Origin: Planctomycetaceae bacterium
GTDB taxonomy: Bacteria; Planctomycetota; Planctomycetia; Pirellulales; Pirellulaceae
Direction of reading: 5' to 3'
NCBI GenBank assembly: GCA_020638995.1
Contig: JACKHM010000002.1
Location: forward strand, 1,674,001 to 1,738,000
Length of the DNA stretch: 64,000 bases
The position numbers and the translations under genes were made by a program. The notes under the pieces were generated by a model. That model was not told the DNA's origin. It saw only the letters and a program-made list of their open reading frames with translations, and searched no databases. This document shows, one piece after another, positions 10,101 to 22,700 of this stretch; within the stretch, counting starts at the first letter, position 1, and the number at the start of each line of letters is the position of its first letter.

Positions 10101-10905
10101 GGCGAGGGCAATGCTCGGCGAAGTTTGTCGCGAACTGGGAGAGTACGATCTTTCCGTGGAGTTGCTTCGATCCGCTGCGACCGCCTACTTTCAGCTTTAC
10201 GAGTCGGCGCCCACGGTGGTGGACTACTTCGAACGGCATGCAACGACAGTCGGACAACTTGGACAGACGCTTGCCGCTATGGGCCAGAACGAGGCTGCGA
10301 TTGACGAGTTGCAGACGGCGGTGACCGAATTCGAATCGCTGATCGCATCAGGCTCGCGAAGGCCAGCGTATTTGAACGCAGCGGCGTACTCAAACTGGCA
10401 TCTTGGTGAAGCGACCCTCTCCACGTCGCCTGAAATGGCGCAAACCGCATTGGAACAAGCCGGTCAATACTGGAGTGAGTTAGAGTCAACCGCTCCGTCA
10501 CCGGAACATTTCAATGCCTTTGCCTGGTTCCTGGTCACTTGTGCCAAAGCCGAATGCCGAGACCCGATGCGAGCGTTGGGACTTGTCAACCGAGCGTTGG
10601 AGGTTGAACCAAACAACGATCGTTACCTGACGACCTTAGGAGCTGCCTACTATCGACTGAAAGAGTTCGATCTTTGCGAAAACACAATGCGAAACTTGAC
10701 ATCTGAGCCCACTGCGAATGGCGCTGCTCAGCTCTGGCTGGCAATGGCACTCGCGGAACAAGGACAGTCCGCCGACGCTCGCAAGCATTATGATGCCGGA
10801 GTCGCCTGGATCACGGAGCAACAACCTGGAAATCAAATGTTTCAGCGTCTCCGGCAAGAGGCTAGCAAGGCGATCGAGAAACTCTCCACGCAAACAAGTA
10901 AATAG
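7138..10905 (+). CDS. Membrane Ser/Thr protein kinase with two zinc ribbons and a TPR-rich C-terminal region
   Basis: The preferred start is TTG at 7138: AAGGAG at 7125-7130 sits 7 nt upstream and the product begins MTQSHCPNC. A GTG at 7105 is in frame but has no ribosome site. The protein is 1,255 aa. A first zinc ribbon has Cys 6/9/25/28, a second has Cys 238/241/258/261. The Hanks-type kinase domain (about 285-550) has a glycine loop LGRGAFGTV, K315 in VAMK, HRDLKPAN (D408), DFG (D426) and the activation-segment motif GTPSYMSPEQA, so it should be active. One membrane helix follows (about 572-594), then TPR-like helical repeats to the end. Topology predicts a cytoplasmic kinase and an external TPR region that may sense a ligand. 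It lies between two giant secreted proteases; a regulatory link is inference. Confidence 0.93.
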   Translation: MTQSHCPNCKQTVTITESEYEKLACPYCGKNIKMPDAGGTIDWSPAQIDATIDMQGSPLDTASIDIHQTTIQQPKNGQTPDSQVTDHRAMETTEATVEHVPGAQSASTELSHIERTLEMFEDLWKAGGEPPISAFLPENENRRDILVELIHLDLSYRFKRGHVPHVETYLQMFPELMHERSVILELIVAEFSLRGKHDLKPDLGAFLKRFPQFADELAVLLKEAPRSRQRRFPIRLNCPHCHNAIAVVESQDAREMVCPSCHSSFRVDSRETQSWSPEALPMVDRFQLINMLGRGAFGTVYKARDTKLNRFVAMKIPRSGTFSSREDEDRFVSEAEHAAQLNHPGIVQVYDVGRTNEYPFIVIEFVRGVTLSDVTTARRMDFAEATRLIATIADALHHAHEHQVIHRDLKPANIMIDIDDNPRVMDFGLAKRHVGEITVTTDGSILGTPSYMSPEQASGNSQSADRRSDVYSLGVILFELLSGERPFRGNSVMLLHQVANTEAPRLRFLNDKIPLDLETIAAKCLEKDPGKRYQTAKELAEDLRRHLNHEPILARPIGPVERARRWCKRNPLLVKSASLVFATLTIALLIVSLSWRSEAIQRRRANKLADENHTLYEQEQLARQDAENAKVQALERLRDARRAVSSWLSVFPQMLEVPGLEHIVEKMQLQGAKDYERFAEQQSDDPRQELERGRSWMRLGEIRRQLGQDDDAYAAYEKAASVLTELLERDRDRIGPSKLAAEIANAQLGMGLVLRDIGRHQKAIDRVKQGISTLVAWESEDEPHLHEVLAASRLDLAVLQFQTGELTQAQESASLALSGYQKLCDRLSAQPSSQPPANYRLGLASAESLKAELLGQSGNYDDARDLLDRAINNLDELIASDPNNLEFLRERAEKRILLASVLRTLGDTIGELNAYDASEADYRELAHLRPGVPSIQSQLAICLVDKGNLLHHLQRSREAEAPLREAIANLEPLAQKIGRPEFHEQAAAARAMLGEVCRELGEYDLSVELLRSAATAYFQLYESAPTVVDYFERHATTVGQLGQTLAAMGQNEAAIDELQTAVTEFESLIASGSRRPAYLNAAAYSNWHLGEATLSTSPEMAQTALEQAGQYWSELESTAPSPEHFNAFAWFLVTCAKAECRDPMRALGLVNRALEVEPNNDRYLTTLGAAYYRLKEFDLCENTMRNLTSEPTANGAAQLWLAMALAEQGQSADARKHYDAGVAWITEQQPGNQMFQRLRQEASKAIEKLSTQTSK

Positions 10906-11101
10906 CGTAGTTCAGCTCATCATCAGGGCAGGCAATAGTCGCTGGTCGCCCCCGTTTATCTGCAATACCATCCTTGATCGGCGGCGAGCGCTGTAGATAC
11001 CTCAAGTCAGCGATCAAAATGTGCCGAGAATAACGATAGTACCGATTACGCGGACGGTAAGGCGCACGATCTGAGGGGGAACGGCGGGCCCGTTTTTTGA
11101 C

Positions 11102-13519
11102 ATGATTCCAGGGAAGATCGCGTGCTTCAGCCGTTTGAAACTGCGGTGGTTAGTAGTTGGCTGCCTAGTGGCTACAGCATGCTCCCACAATGTCTTCGCA
11201 GATGAATCGGATTCCGGGGTGTCGATTTCGATCACCGATGATGCTAGTGATTCGGAGGCTGAGGCGGATTGGCTTCTTGAGGCATCGCTACTCCAGCCAC
11301 AGCCACTATTGCTTCCATCGCTCGAAGAACAACCGAACGCGTTGTTGCCACAAGAAGGTGTATCGCTCGCCGATAGCATGTTCGGCAGCGAGCGGGTGGC
11401 CTCCGGTCGCCTTGCATCTCCGCGCCAAGCCCTAGCGCTCAGGCCAAGCAATGACCTCATCCTTGGCGCCGAGGCAAAGCTGCGTGTCAGTACGGATAGC
11501 GCAAATCTACTTGGCAAATCGCCTTCGGCCCTCGGCATCGGCGTACAACGCCGGACACCGATCGTGACGGACCCCCGAATCCGCGGCAGCCGTATCGGAA
11601 GCCTCGCTGCATCGGGTTCGCATTGGATACCAGCTCGGATCGATCTGGACACCATGCTGAGCAAGATCGATTCGCGAATTGTGGATAATATTGTCACGGT
11701 GCAGGGCCCTTACAGCGTTCTGTACGGACCTGGATTCAGTTTCATTGATATCCAGCTTCTTCAAGCACCTCGATATCAGGATGGCTTCGAGTCACATGGC
11801 TCGACGACGGCTGACTTCAAAAGTAACGGAGAACAACTCTACGGTCGTCAAGAGGTCTGGGGGGGCGGCTACGATTGGGGATTTCGTGTCGGGTACGGCC
11901 ATCGCACGGGCAACGACTATCTGAGCGGAAACGGAACAGCCACTCCGGCAAGTTACAACTCCCGTGATCTCGATGTCGCCCTGGGAATGGATTTGACGGA
12001 CGATAGCTCAATTGAATTCTCGTATCTGCGACTCGATCAAACCAACGTCGAGTTCCCAGGCCAAGCGTTCGACATGGACTTCCTAGTAACGGATGGCTAC
12101 GAAATCGAGTATACACTCGATAATCAGGCAAACTTTGACCGCCTTGTCGTTGATGGCTGGTACAACCGAACACGATTCGAAGGCAGCGCGCAACGACCTG
12201 GCAAACGTCGACAGTTCCCGTTTTACGACTTCATCAATTTCGTCGGCAACACAGATGTAGACTCGATGTCGACCGGGACGCGCGCGGCGTGGAGTTGGGG
12301 CGACGTCGAAGCTAACCACTTAACGGCTGGTTTCGATTTTCGGTATGTCAAACAAGAGCTAAACGAGATTAGCAGTGGTCGCATCGGTTTAGCGATCTGG
12401 ACCGACGCGAACTCACCTATTCCCGATTCGTATTCGGCAAATCCCGGTGCGTTTGCCGAATATACAACTCCGGTAACCGATCGAACGACATTGGTCGCAG
12501 GCATACGCGGCGACGCCGTAACTACAAATGTCACGGCAGACGCGGCCTCCGTCGCGGCCCTGGGGCTGGAAGTTCCGCAACACTCACTCGAACAGATACT
12601 AGGAACTAACGACTTCGATCAAAATTTCTCGCTATGGTCATCATTCCTCACACTAAAACATAACATCAACGATTGTTGGACATTTGGTTCGAGCGTCGGA
12701 TATGGCCAACGACCGCCGAATCTGACCGAATTGTACGCCGCCCAATCATTTATGTTTCTCCTGCAAAATGGGCTTAACACGGTAACGGGCGACCCGACGC
12801 TCGCGCCAGAAAAACTGTTTCAGCTGGACCTGGGAATCAATTTTGACAACGGTCGCACGCGTGCCGGAATCCGCGGCTTTCATGCCTGGGCACGAGACTA
12901 CATCACGTTCGAAGCGACCAGGACTTTTACCACGACGCAGTTGGAGCAAGTTAGCTTGCAGTACGTGAACACTAATCTGGCGACGCTGGCCGGCGGCGAA
13001 ATGTACTTCGAGTCGGACGTCAACGATTGGATGACACCTTTCGCCACGCTTCAATACGTCGAAGGCCGTGATCAAACTAGAAACGGCGACTTCGCCACAC
13101 AACGAGTCTCTGGCGGAACCACCAAGCAAAAGGTCTACGGCATGAATCGCGGTAGTTTCACGACACTTGGCGGCAGTGCGCAAGAACCTTTACCTGGCAT
13201 ATCCCCGTTAGAATCTCGTGTCGGACTTCGAATACACGAAGCCGTTACGCAGCCTGCTTGGACGCTCGAACTTTCTGCCAGAATGGTCGCCAGCCAAGAT
13301 CGAGTCGCGACGAGCCTTGCGGAAACTCCAACCTCGGGCTTCACGGTTTGGGATCTACGCGGGTCGTGGCAGGCGTTCGAGGATTTGTTGATTGTCGCCG
13401 GCATCGAAAACTTTACCGACAAGAACTACCAGGAACATCTCGACTTCCGGTCGCAAAATGGCATCCGCGTCTACGAACCGGGAATCAACTTTTATGTCGG
13501 TACGGATTTGACATATTGA
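11102..13519 (+). CDS. TonB-dependent receptor-like outer-membrane protein
   Basis: The 805-aa product starts with a basic N-terminus and hydrophobic signal (LRWLVVGCLVATA, cleavage probably after about residue 35). A long acidic, low-complexity linker (about 35-120) follows. Residues about 140-235 resemble a TonB plug: RTPIVTDPRIRGSRIGSLA, then VQGPYSVLYGPGFSFIDI, corresponding to the plug core around the VxxGPxSxLYG motif. The remainder is rich in alternating hydrophobic/aromatic strands ending in Tyr (GINFYVGTDLTY), as in a 22-strand barrel. A consensus TonB box is not obvious in the linker. It would import a large or scarce substrate across the outer membrane. Its placement between two giant secreted proteases makes peptide or glycan uptake plausible, which is inference. 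Confidence 0.82.
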   Translation: MIPGKIACFSRLKLRWLVVGCLVATACSHNVFADESDSGVSISITDDASDSEAEADWLLEASLLQPQPLLLPSLEEQPNALLPQEGVSLADSMFGSERVASGRLASPRQALALRPSNDLILGAEAKLRVSTDSANLLGKSPSALGIGVQRRTPIVTDPRIRGSRIGSLAASGSHWIPARIDLDTMLSKIDSRIVDNIVTVQGPYSVLYGPGFSFIDIQLLQAPRYQDGFESHGSTTADFKSNGEQLYGRQEVWGGGYDWGFRVGYGHRTGNDYLSGNGTATPASYNSRDLDVALGMDLTDDSSIEFSYLRLDQTNVEFPGQAFDMDFLVTDGYEIEYTLDNQANFDRLVVDGWYNRTRFEGSAQRPGKRRQFPFYDFINFVGNTDVDSMSTGTRAAWSWGDVEANHLTAGFDFRYVKQELNEISSGRIGLAIWTDANSPIPDSYSANPGAFAEYTTPVTDRTTLVAGIRGDAVTTNVTADAASVAALGLEVPQHSLEQILGTNDFDQNFSLWSSFLTLKHNINDCWTFGSSVGYGQRPPNLTELYAAQSFMFLLQNGLNTVTGDPTLAPEKLFQLDLGINFDNGRTRAGIRGFHAWARDYITFEATRTFTTTQLEQVSLQYVNTNLATLAGGEMYFESDVNDWMTPFATLQYVEGRDQTRNGDFATQRVSGGTTKQKVYGMNRGSFTTLGGSAQEPLPGISPLESRVGLRIHEAVTQPAWTLELSARMVASQDRVATSLAETPTSGFTVWDLRGSWQAFEDLLIVAGIENFTDKNYQEHLDFRSQNGIRVYEPGINFYVGTDLTY

Positions 13520-13709
13520 GCGTCGATCCTTGACGGACTGCGCAAATTACTCTATCCCATTCGCGAGTTATCGTCTCGGCGACCCTAGCATAATCCGGCA
13601 AGAGACCAGAAATGCCTCACGAGTCGACTTTGTGTCATCCCGGAAATCAGACGCTGTCCTGACGCGTACAATCTCTTAACTTGCTGGGGCGATACAACAA
13701 GTGGAAGCC

Positions 13710-16700
13710 CTACTGATCGTCCACCAACTCTTTATCCCAAAGTTCGATCCACGAATGCGTCGAATCGATTTCGGCGAATACCAAGTCGATCTGCCTGGTA
13801 AATGCCTCGCGTGACCTTCCCGCGTGGTCCGTTTTGCTGGACACTCGATGTTCATTCTGCGGTCGCATGAAATCTTGGCTTTCGACTTTCGGAGATTTAC
13901 CGCTATTAACTATCTGCGACACAGCGTGCCATTCAGGCGTTACAGAGAGGGACACAGGCGCCGTTAAGTATGTCGCTTCACCTTCCGATTGCGAATTGTT
14001 CAATCGGTTTATGATGAGCAGCGCGTCCAACGGCGACACTTGGCCATCATTGTTCGTATCCAGGAAGTATTCAGGTTCTCCCGCGACGCCGGGCAACGCC
14101 GACGTACCCTTGGCATTGAGCCAATTGATCAGAATCAGTACGTCTAACGGCTCGACCGTACTACTTTTGTTAACATCCAAAGGTAGGGCAACATTGTGCC
14201 AATCGTTTTCGTCGGTCACGGTGATCTTAAAAATCACGACTTCACTCAAACCACCGGAGTCCGTTGCCGAGATCCGAACTGATAGTTCAGATTCTGACTC
14301 GAAGTCCACGAGCGCATTCGGCTTGATCGCCAGTACGTCTTCAGTGATCTCAAACTTGCCGTTGTCTTCGTCACCCTGTCCGGCGGCCAATGCATAGACA
14401 AGTTGGTCACTAGAATCATCGTCGGCAGCCAGGGTTCCGACGATACGCGCCGTGCTCAAGGCGGGACCTTCGGCGATCGAACTGACGGACAATCGTAGTC
14501 CAGTAGGCGGCTGATTACTTGAAATGATGGTTGCAGTGAGCGTGCGTTCAAAGAGACGATTGTCGCCGACGGTCGCAAAATCACCATCGAGTCCCGCATC
14601 TTCGAGGAAAATTGTCACGAGCACCGGCACGAAATCACCCGACTTGACGCTCCCAGCAATCGGCTGCAGCAACAGCGTCCCTGCCTCATCAGGCGAAGTG
14701 TACGTTACGCTTGGGTGAGACAAGATCGTCGTGTCTGAGCTAGTCGCGGTAATTCTTAAGTTCTGTTGTTCGCCCGGTCCCGCTGAAATGGCCTCGATTG
14801 GAATCGTGAGTGTCGCTAGATCCGCCAATTGGACATCCGAGAGCGGCATGAAGCTCGGCGGATCATTCACCGATGCAACAATCACGGTTAAGAAGCGGTT
14901 GAGCGTCGCGTTGTCGGCTGTTGTTGCAAGATCCTGATCTAACCCACCGTCGGTGACTGACACACGAATAATGGCGGTCCCGTGTTTATCGGAAGCCGGC
15001 GTAAAACGAAGGAAACCCGACGTCGCGCTCGCGACGTAGTCGATCGTGGGCTCGGGAATCAAGTCGGGGTTATCACTTACTGCCGAGATCAACAGCGGTT
15101 GGCTTTCGCCTTCACCGGCTCCGATCTCCGTTAAGGAAATCACTTGTTCCGGTGCGTCCTCCTGGAGATTGATCGTCAGCGTCGGTGGATGGTTCACGGG
15201 TGCTACGTCGACAGTAAATGTCTGTTGCGTCATCAGGTTGTCGGTCGTCGTAGCGAGATTACCATCGAGTCCACCGTCCATTACCGTAACCGTCACAATG
15301 GCGGATCCACTTTGGTTCACTGCAGGTTGGAATCGAATTGAACCGAAGCTACTCGGAGAAACGTATTGCACGGCCAGTGAAGGAAGCAAGTTCGGGTTGC
15401 TACTGCTGACGTTCACTTGTAGGGGCTGATTCTCACTGGGACCGGCAGTGATACCTCCAAGGTTGACGGCATGTTCCGCAGCGTTTTCAAGGAGATTCAC
15501 ATTCGAAATCGCATCCAGTGTTGGAGGATCATTCACCGGTGCGACATGCACCGTAAAGGATCGCTCGATCGACGCATTATCCGTGGACGTGGCAAGGTCA
15601 CCGTCGAGTCCACCATCCGTGACCGTGGCGGTAAATACAACCGGACCAGTTACGTTGAATGCTGGAGCGAACCGGAATGTCGCTTGGCCGCTGGGTGTGG
15701 CGTATTCAACCGTTCGAGTTGGAATTAGGTCATCGCGATCCGCCCGCACTGTCACATTCAGCGGCTGACTTTCATCAGCTCCGGCTGTGATCCCAGTTAA
15801 CGTGATCGCATGTTCTCCGGAGTCTTCGTCGAGGGTAAGATCACTGATCGGATCGAGCGACGGAGCGTCATTGACAGGAACAACCGTCACCAAGATTGAG
15901 TGTACGGTTGAGGCGTTGTCCTCCGTCGTCGCCAGATCGTTGTCCAATCCGCCATCGCTGACGATCAATGAAATTGTGGCCTGACCGCTCGCTCCCGCGA
16001 CAGGCGCAAATCGAATCTCGGCGGTCGAACTACCCGCTTCATAGCTCAGCGTCGGTGTCGGAATAAGTGTCGGATCAGTACTGGCAACAACCAGCCCCAA
16101 CGGCTGCCCCTGGGCCCCGTCGTCTCGAATATTTGTCAAAGCCACCGTCTGCAGCGGCGCGTCCTCCAAGATGTTGAGCTGTGAAGGTGCGCTGAACGTG
16201 GGGGGCTGATTTTGTCCGAGGACAACCACGGTAAACGACTGTGTAACCGATCGATTGTCTGCAAGAGTGCTCAGATCACCATCCAATCCGCCGTCCGTTA
16301 GCGTAATACCGATGACTGCCGTACCTTGCTGATTCGCATTCGGTGTCAGTCGCACCGAACCAAATGTGGTGGGCGACGAATACTGAACGCTCGGTGCTGG
16401 AATGAGCTGAGGATTGCTACTTGTCGCCGTGATCTCAAGCGGTTGAAACTCGCCGCCACCCGCGCTGATCCCTGTCAAATCGATTGTCCGTGTCGGAGAG
16501 TTTTCCATGATTTCAAATGAGGTGATCGCGTCGAGTGTTGGCAAATCGTTCTCTGCGGCTACCGCAACCGTAAACGACTGCTCAGCGGTCCTGTTATCGA
16601 AAGCTGTGGCAAGATCGTTATCGAGTCCTCCGTCGATGACTTTGACTGTAATCACCGCAAAACCGCTTTGGTTCGGTGCCGGCTGAAGCCGAATTGAGCC

Positions 16701-19700
16701 AGTTCCGCTCGGCGAGATGTATTGAACGGTAGGCGCTGGGATCAAACTTGGATTACTGCTACTAACATTCACGAGTAGCGGCTGGTTCTCACCCGGGCCC
16801 GACGTAATTCCCGCGAGATTAACAGCCTGCTCGGCCGCATCTTCCGGTAAACTCAGATTTGAAATCGCATTCAGTGTGGGTGGGTCATTGACGGGCGCGA
16901 TGTATACGGTGAAAGCTCGCTCGACCGACGCGTTATCGCTGGTTGTCGCCAAATCACCGTCGAGTCCGCCGTCAGTAACGGTCGTGGTGAACACGACAAC
17001 ACCGCTAGTGTCCGGCGCCGACGTGAAGCGCAACGTCGCAACGTCGTTTGGCGAGACGTATTCAAGCGACCGGTTTGAAATCAAGTCCTCCCGATCGGCT
17101 CGTAACGTCACGCTCAACGGTTGACTCTCGCCGGGGCCGGCCGTAACTCCGGTCAGCAACACCATGTGCTCACCAGAGTCTTCATTGATGGTCACATTAA
17201 TAGGTTGATCAAGCGTCGGAAGGTCGTTGACGGGCCGCACCGCAACGGTAAGCACTCGTGTCGTGGAACCATTGTCCTCCTCCGTATCCAAATCTCCGTC
17301 CAATCCACCGTCGGTCAATGTTAAGGCAATTGTTGCAACGCCGCTTGCAGCTGCCGCGGGTTGGAAACTTACTTCGGCGGTGGCTTCGCCCGATACATAG
17401 TCAACTGTGGGGCTTTGAATCAAGCTCGGCTGATTACTTATGGCCACCACCGACAAAGGTTGGTTCTCGCCGCCACCTGCACTGATTCCGGTCAGTACGA
17501 TTCGCTGTACGGCAGCATTCTCTGCGATGCTGATTTGCGACAGTGCTTCGAACGATGGCGGATCGTTCTCGCTGTTGACAGTCACAGCGAAGGTTCGAAC
17601 GGATGACAAATTGTCGGCTCCCGTGCTGATATCTCCGTCTAGACCTCCGTCAGTAAGCGTGAGGGTAATGACCGCCGTACCGTGCTGGTCTTTGACCGGA
17701 GCAAACTGGATAGCACCGATCGTGTTGGGCGAAATGTATTGAACGCTCGGCGTCGGAATGAGTCCGGGGTTATCGCTGGAGACGGTGATCGATAGCGGTT
17801 GCGACTCCCCGCCACCAGCACTAATGCCCGACAGGTTAACCGTCTGCGTTGGTGCATCCTCGTTGATTTCGAGATTGGAAATCGCGTTCAGCGCAGGTGG
17901 GTCGTTTACTGCGTCCACCGTGACGGTAAACACTCGCGACACGGTGCCGTTGTCGGTCGTGAGATTGATGTCTCCATCGAGTCCCGCATCTGTCACCGTC
18001 ACCGTGATCACCGCTTCACCGCTTTGATTTGGCATCGGTCGTAAATTGAGAGTACCACTCGACTGGGCTGACGTGTATGTGACGATCGGATGTGGAATCA
18101 AGGACGGTAGACTACTTATCGCAGAGACTCGCAAAAGTTGGCTTTCGCCACCACCCGCCGAAATTCCAGTAAGACTAATGACTTGACCAGTCGCCTCCTC
18201 TTCGATCGAGAAGCTGTCGAGTGGATCTAGCGTGGGCGAGTCGTTTTCGGCGTCGACCGTAATCGTGAAATTGCGTGACAGTGATGCGTTGTCATCCGAA
18301 GTTTGCAAGTCTCCGTCAAGGCCACCATCCGTGACGGTCACCGTGATTGTTGCCTGTCCGCTCTGATCGGCAACCGGAGTGTAGCGAATGGTGGCTGTTT
18401 GATTTGGCGACTCATAGTCCACGATCAATTGTCCAGTCAAAGACACATTGCTACTGACAGCGGTAATTGACAAGGGCTGCGATTCTCCCGCGCCTGCGCT
18501 GATCCCTGTCAGCGCAACAACCTGCGCACTCGAATCCTCTTTGACGGCCACGGGGTTGCTTATCGGATCAAGCGTTACTTCGTCATTGCCGGAGTTTACG
18601 ACGACAAGGAAAGTCGTTTCTACTGTCGCATTGTCCGCAGCCGTGTTCAGATCTCGATCCAACCCGCCATCCGTGACGATTACCGTGATCACGGACGTCC
18701 CACTACGATTTGCGATCGGAGTGAAACGCAACGTCGCCACGGATTGGCCGTCGATGAAATCAACTGTTGGATTAGGTATCAGCGTCTGGTTGGTGCTGGT
18801 AGCAATTACGCGGAGTGGTTGATCTTCCCCCTCACCTGCACTCAACCCGTGAAGCGACACAATTTGTTCACTCGCATCCTCGCTGAGTGCTGGCAGATCG
18901 GCAGTAGCATCAATCGTCGGGACATCATTCACAGCCTGCACCGTGATCGTGAAACTGCGCTGTGTGACTCCGTTGTCGGACGTCGTCGTCAGGTTCTGAT
19001 CGAGACCGCCGTCCGTCAACGTCACAGTGATGATCGCACTGCCGCTCAGATCCGCAGTCGGAGTGAACCGCAATGAACCGCTCGTATCACCCGATGTGTA
19101 GACGACCGTCGGATTCGCAATCAGCGACACGTTATCGCTCGTAGCCAATATCGATAACGGCTGACTCTCACCACCACCCGCCGAAATACCCGTCAAAGCC
19201 ACCGTCTGCTCCGGCGCATCCTCGCCAACCGTAACATCATCCACGGACAACAGCGTAGGAGCATCATTCACCGACAATACCGTGATCGTGAAGCTACGTA
19301 GCGTTACCCCGTTATCCACACTTGTGCCAAGGTCTTGATCGAAACCGCCATCAGTCACGGTGACCGTGATGATCGCGCTACCACTCAACTCGGCCGTCGG
19401 CGTGAACATCAACGTCCCCATCGCGTCTCCCGACGTATAGACCACCGTCGGAGTGGCGATCAACGCTTCATTGTCGCTCGATGCCGAAACCCGTAGCGGC
19501 TGACTCTCACCACCACCCGCCGAAATACCCGTCAAATTGACCGTTTGCTCCAATCCGTCCTCGCTGACCGTCTGATTCACCAGCGCATTCAGCGTCGGTG
19601 CATCATTCACCCCGTTCACCGTGACGCTAAAGCTCTTCTGAACAACACCATTATCACTCTCCGTCAATAAATCCCCGTCCAGTCCGCCATCCGTCACGGT

Positions 19701-22700
19701 AACCGTGATCACCGCCGTGCCCGAAGCATCCGCAACCGTGGGCAAGGTCACCGTGGCTGTTCCGGCTGGAGATGTGTAGCTAACCGTCGGAGCGGGAATC
19801 AGACCCGGCAGGTCACTTGTTGCCGTCACGCGTAACGGTTGCGACTCACCTCCACCCGCCGTAATACCTGTCAGAGTGACTGTCGGAACTATTTGATCCT
19901 CGTCCACAGTCACATCACCAATCGCCGACAACGTCGGAGTGTCATTCACCGTGTTCACCGTAACTGTAAAGCTTCGCTGAACAATGCCATTGTCCGCAAT
20001 CGTTGCCAGATTATTGTCCAAGCCGCCATCGGTCACCCTCACCGTGATCACTGCCGTTCCCGAGGCATCCGAAACCGTCGACAATCCCAGAGTCCCATTT
20101 GCATCCGGCGATGTATAGGTAATCGACGGAGTCGGAACCAATCCCGGATTGTCGCTCGTCGCCGTGACTTCCAGCGTTTGCGATTCACCACCACCTGCCG
20201 AAATTCCATTCAAAGTGATGCTCGGTACAGGTTGGTCTTCGTCCACGCTCACATTACCAATCACGCTCAACGTCGGGACATCATTCACAGCCTGCACGGT
20301 GATCGTGAAGCTGCGCTGTGTGACTCCGTTGTCGGACGTCGTCGTCAGGTTCTGATCGAGACCGCCGTCCGTCAACGTCACAGTGATAATCGCACTGCCG
20401 CTCAGATCCGCAGTCGGAGTGAACCGCAATGAACCGCTCGTGTCACCCGATGTGTAGACGACCGTCGGATTCGCAATCAGCGACACGTTATCGCTCGTAG
20501 CCAATATCGATAACGGCTGACTCTCACCACCACCCGCCGAAATACCCGTCAAAGCCACCGTCTGCTCCGGCGCATCCTCGCCAACCGTAACATCATCCAC
20601 GGACAACAGCGTAGGAGCATCATTCACCGACAATACCGTGATCGTGAAGCTACGTAGCGTTACCCCGTTATCCACACTTGTGCCAAGGTCTTGATCGAAA
20701 CCGCCATCAGTCACGGTGACCGTGATGATCGCGCTACCACTCAACTCGGCCGTCGGCGTGAACATCAACGTCCCCATCGCGTCTCCCGACGTATAGACCA
20801 CCGTCGGAGTGGCGATCAACGCTTCATTGTCGCTCGATGCCGAAACCCGTAGCGGCTGACTCTCACCACCACCCGCCGAAATACCCGTCAAATTGACCGT
20901 TTGCTCCAATCCGTCCTCGCTGACCGTCTGATTCACCAGCGCATTCAGCGTCGGTGCATCATTCACCCCGTTCACCGTGACGCTAAAGCTCTTCTGAACA
21001 ACACCATTATCACTCTCCGTCAATAAATCCCCGTCCAGTCCGCCATCCGTCACGGTAACCGTGATCACCGCCGTGCCCGAAGCATCCGCAACCGTGGGCA
21101 AGGTCACCGTGGCTGTTCCGGCTGGAGATGTGTAGCTAACCGTCGGAGCGGGAATCAGACCCGGCAGGTCACTTGTTGCCGTCACGCGTAACGGTTGCGA
21201 CTCACCTCCACCCGCCGTAATACCTGTCAGAGTGACTGTCGGAACTATTTGATCCTCGTCCACAGTCACATCACCAATCGCCGACAACGTCGGAGTGTCA
21301 TTCACCGTGTTCACCGTAACTGTAAAGCTTCGCTGAACAATGCCATTGTCCGCAATCGTTGCCAGATTATTGTCCAAGCCGCCATCGGTCACCCTCACCG
21401 TGATCACTGCCGTTCCCGAGGCATCCGAAACCGTCGACAATCCCAGAGTCCCATTTGCATCCGGCGATGTATAGGTAATCGACGGAGTCGGAACCAATCC
21501 CGGATTGTCGCTCGTCGCCGTGACTTCCAGCGTTTGCGATTCACCACCACCTGCCGAAATTCCATTCAAAGTGATGCTCGGTACAGGTTGGTCTTCGTCC
21601 ACGCTCACATTACCAATCACGCTCAACGTCGGGACATCATTCACAGCCTGCACGGTGATCGTGAAGCTGCGCTGTGTGACTCCGTTGTCGGACGTCGTCG
21701 TCAGGTTCTGATCGAGACCGCCGTCCGTCAACGTCACAGTGATAATCGCACTGCCGCTCAGATCCGCAGTCGGAGTGAACCGCAATGAACCGCTCGTGTC
21801 ACCCGATGTGTAGACGACCGTCGGATTCGCAATCAGCGACACATTGTCGCTCGTAGCCGATATCGATAACGGCTGACTCTCACCACCACCCGCCGAAATA
21901 CCCGTCAAAGCCACCGTCTGCTCCGGCGCATCCTCGCCAACCGTAACATCATCCACTGACAACAGCGTAGGAGCATCATTCACCGACAATACCGTGATCG
22001 TGAAGCTACGTAGCGTTACCCCGTTATCCACACTTGTGCCAAGGTCTTGATCGAAACCGCCATCAGTCACGGTGACCGTGATGATCGCGCTACCACTCAA
22101 CTCGGCCGTCGGCGTGAACATCAACGTCCCCATCGCGTCTCCCGACGTATAGACCACCGTCGGAGTGGCGATCAACGCTTCATTGTCGCTCGATGCCGAA
22201 ACCCGTAGCGGCTGACTCTCACCACCACCCGCCGAAATACCCGTCAAATTGACCGTTTGCTCCAATCCGTCCTCGCTGACCGTCTGATTCACCAGCGCAT
22301 TCAGCGTCGGTGCATCATTCACCCCGTTCACCGTGACGCTAAAGCTCTTCTGAACAACACCATTATCACTCTCCGTCAATAAATCCCCGTCCAGTCCGCC
22401 ATCCGTCACGGTAACCGTGATCACCGCCGTGCCCGAAGCATCCGCAACCGTGGGCAAGGTCACCGTGGCTGTTCCGGCTGGAGATGTGTAGCTAACCGTC
22501 GGAGCGGGAATCAGACCCGGCAGGTCACTTGTTGCCGTCACGCGTAACGGTTGCGACTCACCTCCACCCGCCGTAATACCTGTCAGAGTGACTGTCGGAA
22601 CTATTTGATCCTCGTCCACAGTCACATCACCAATCGCCGACAACGTCGGAGTGTCATTCACCGTGTTCACCGTAACTGTAAAGCTTCGCTGAACAATGCC

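Noticed and set aside
11090..11101. CGGGCCCG followed by T residues before the receptor gene
   Set aside because: The palindrome has no loop and lies directly before the start codon; not a credible terminator.
13520..13709. Possible terminator between convergent receptor and giant gene
   Set aside because: No stem followed by a T-run could be found in these 190 bp.
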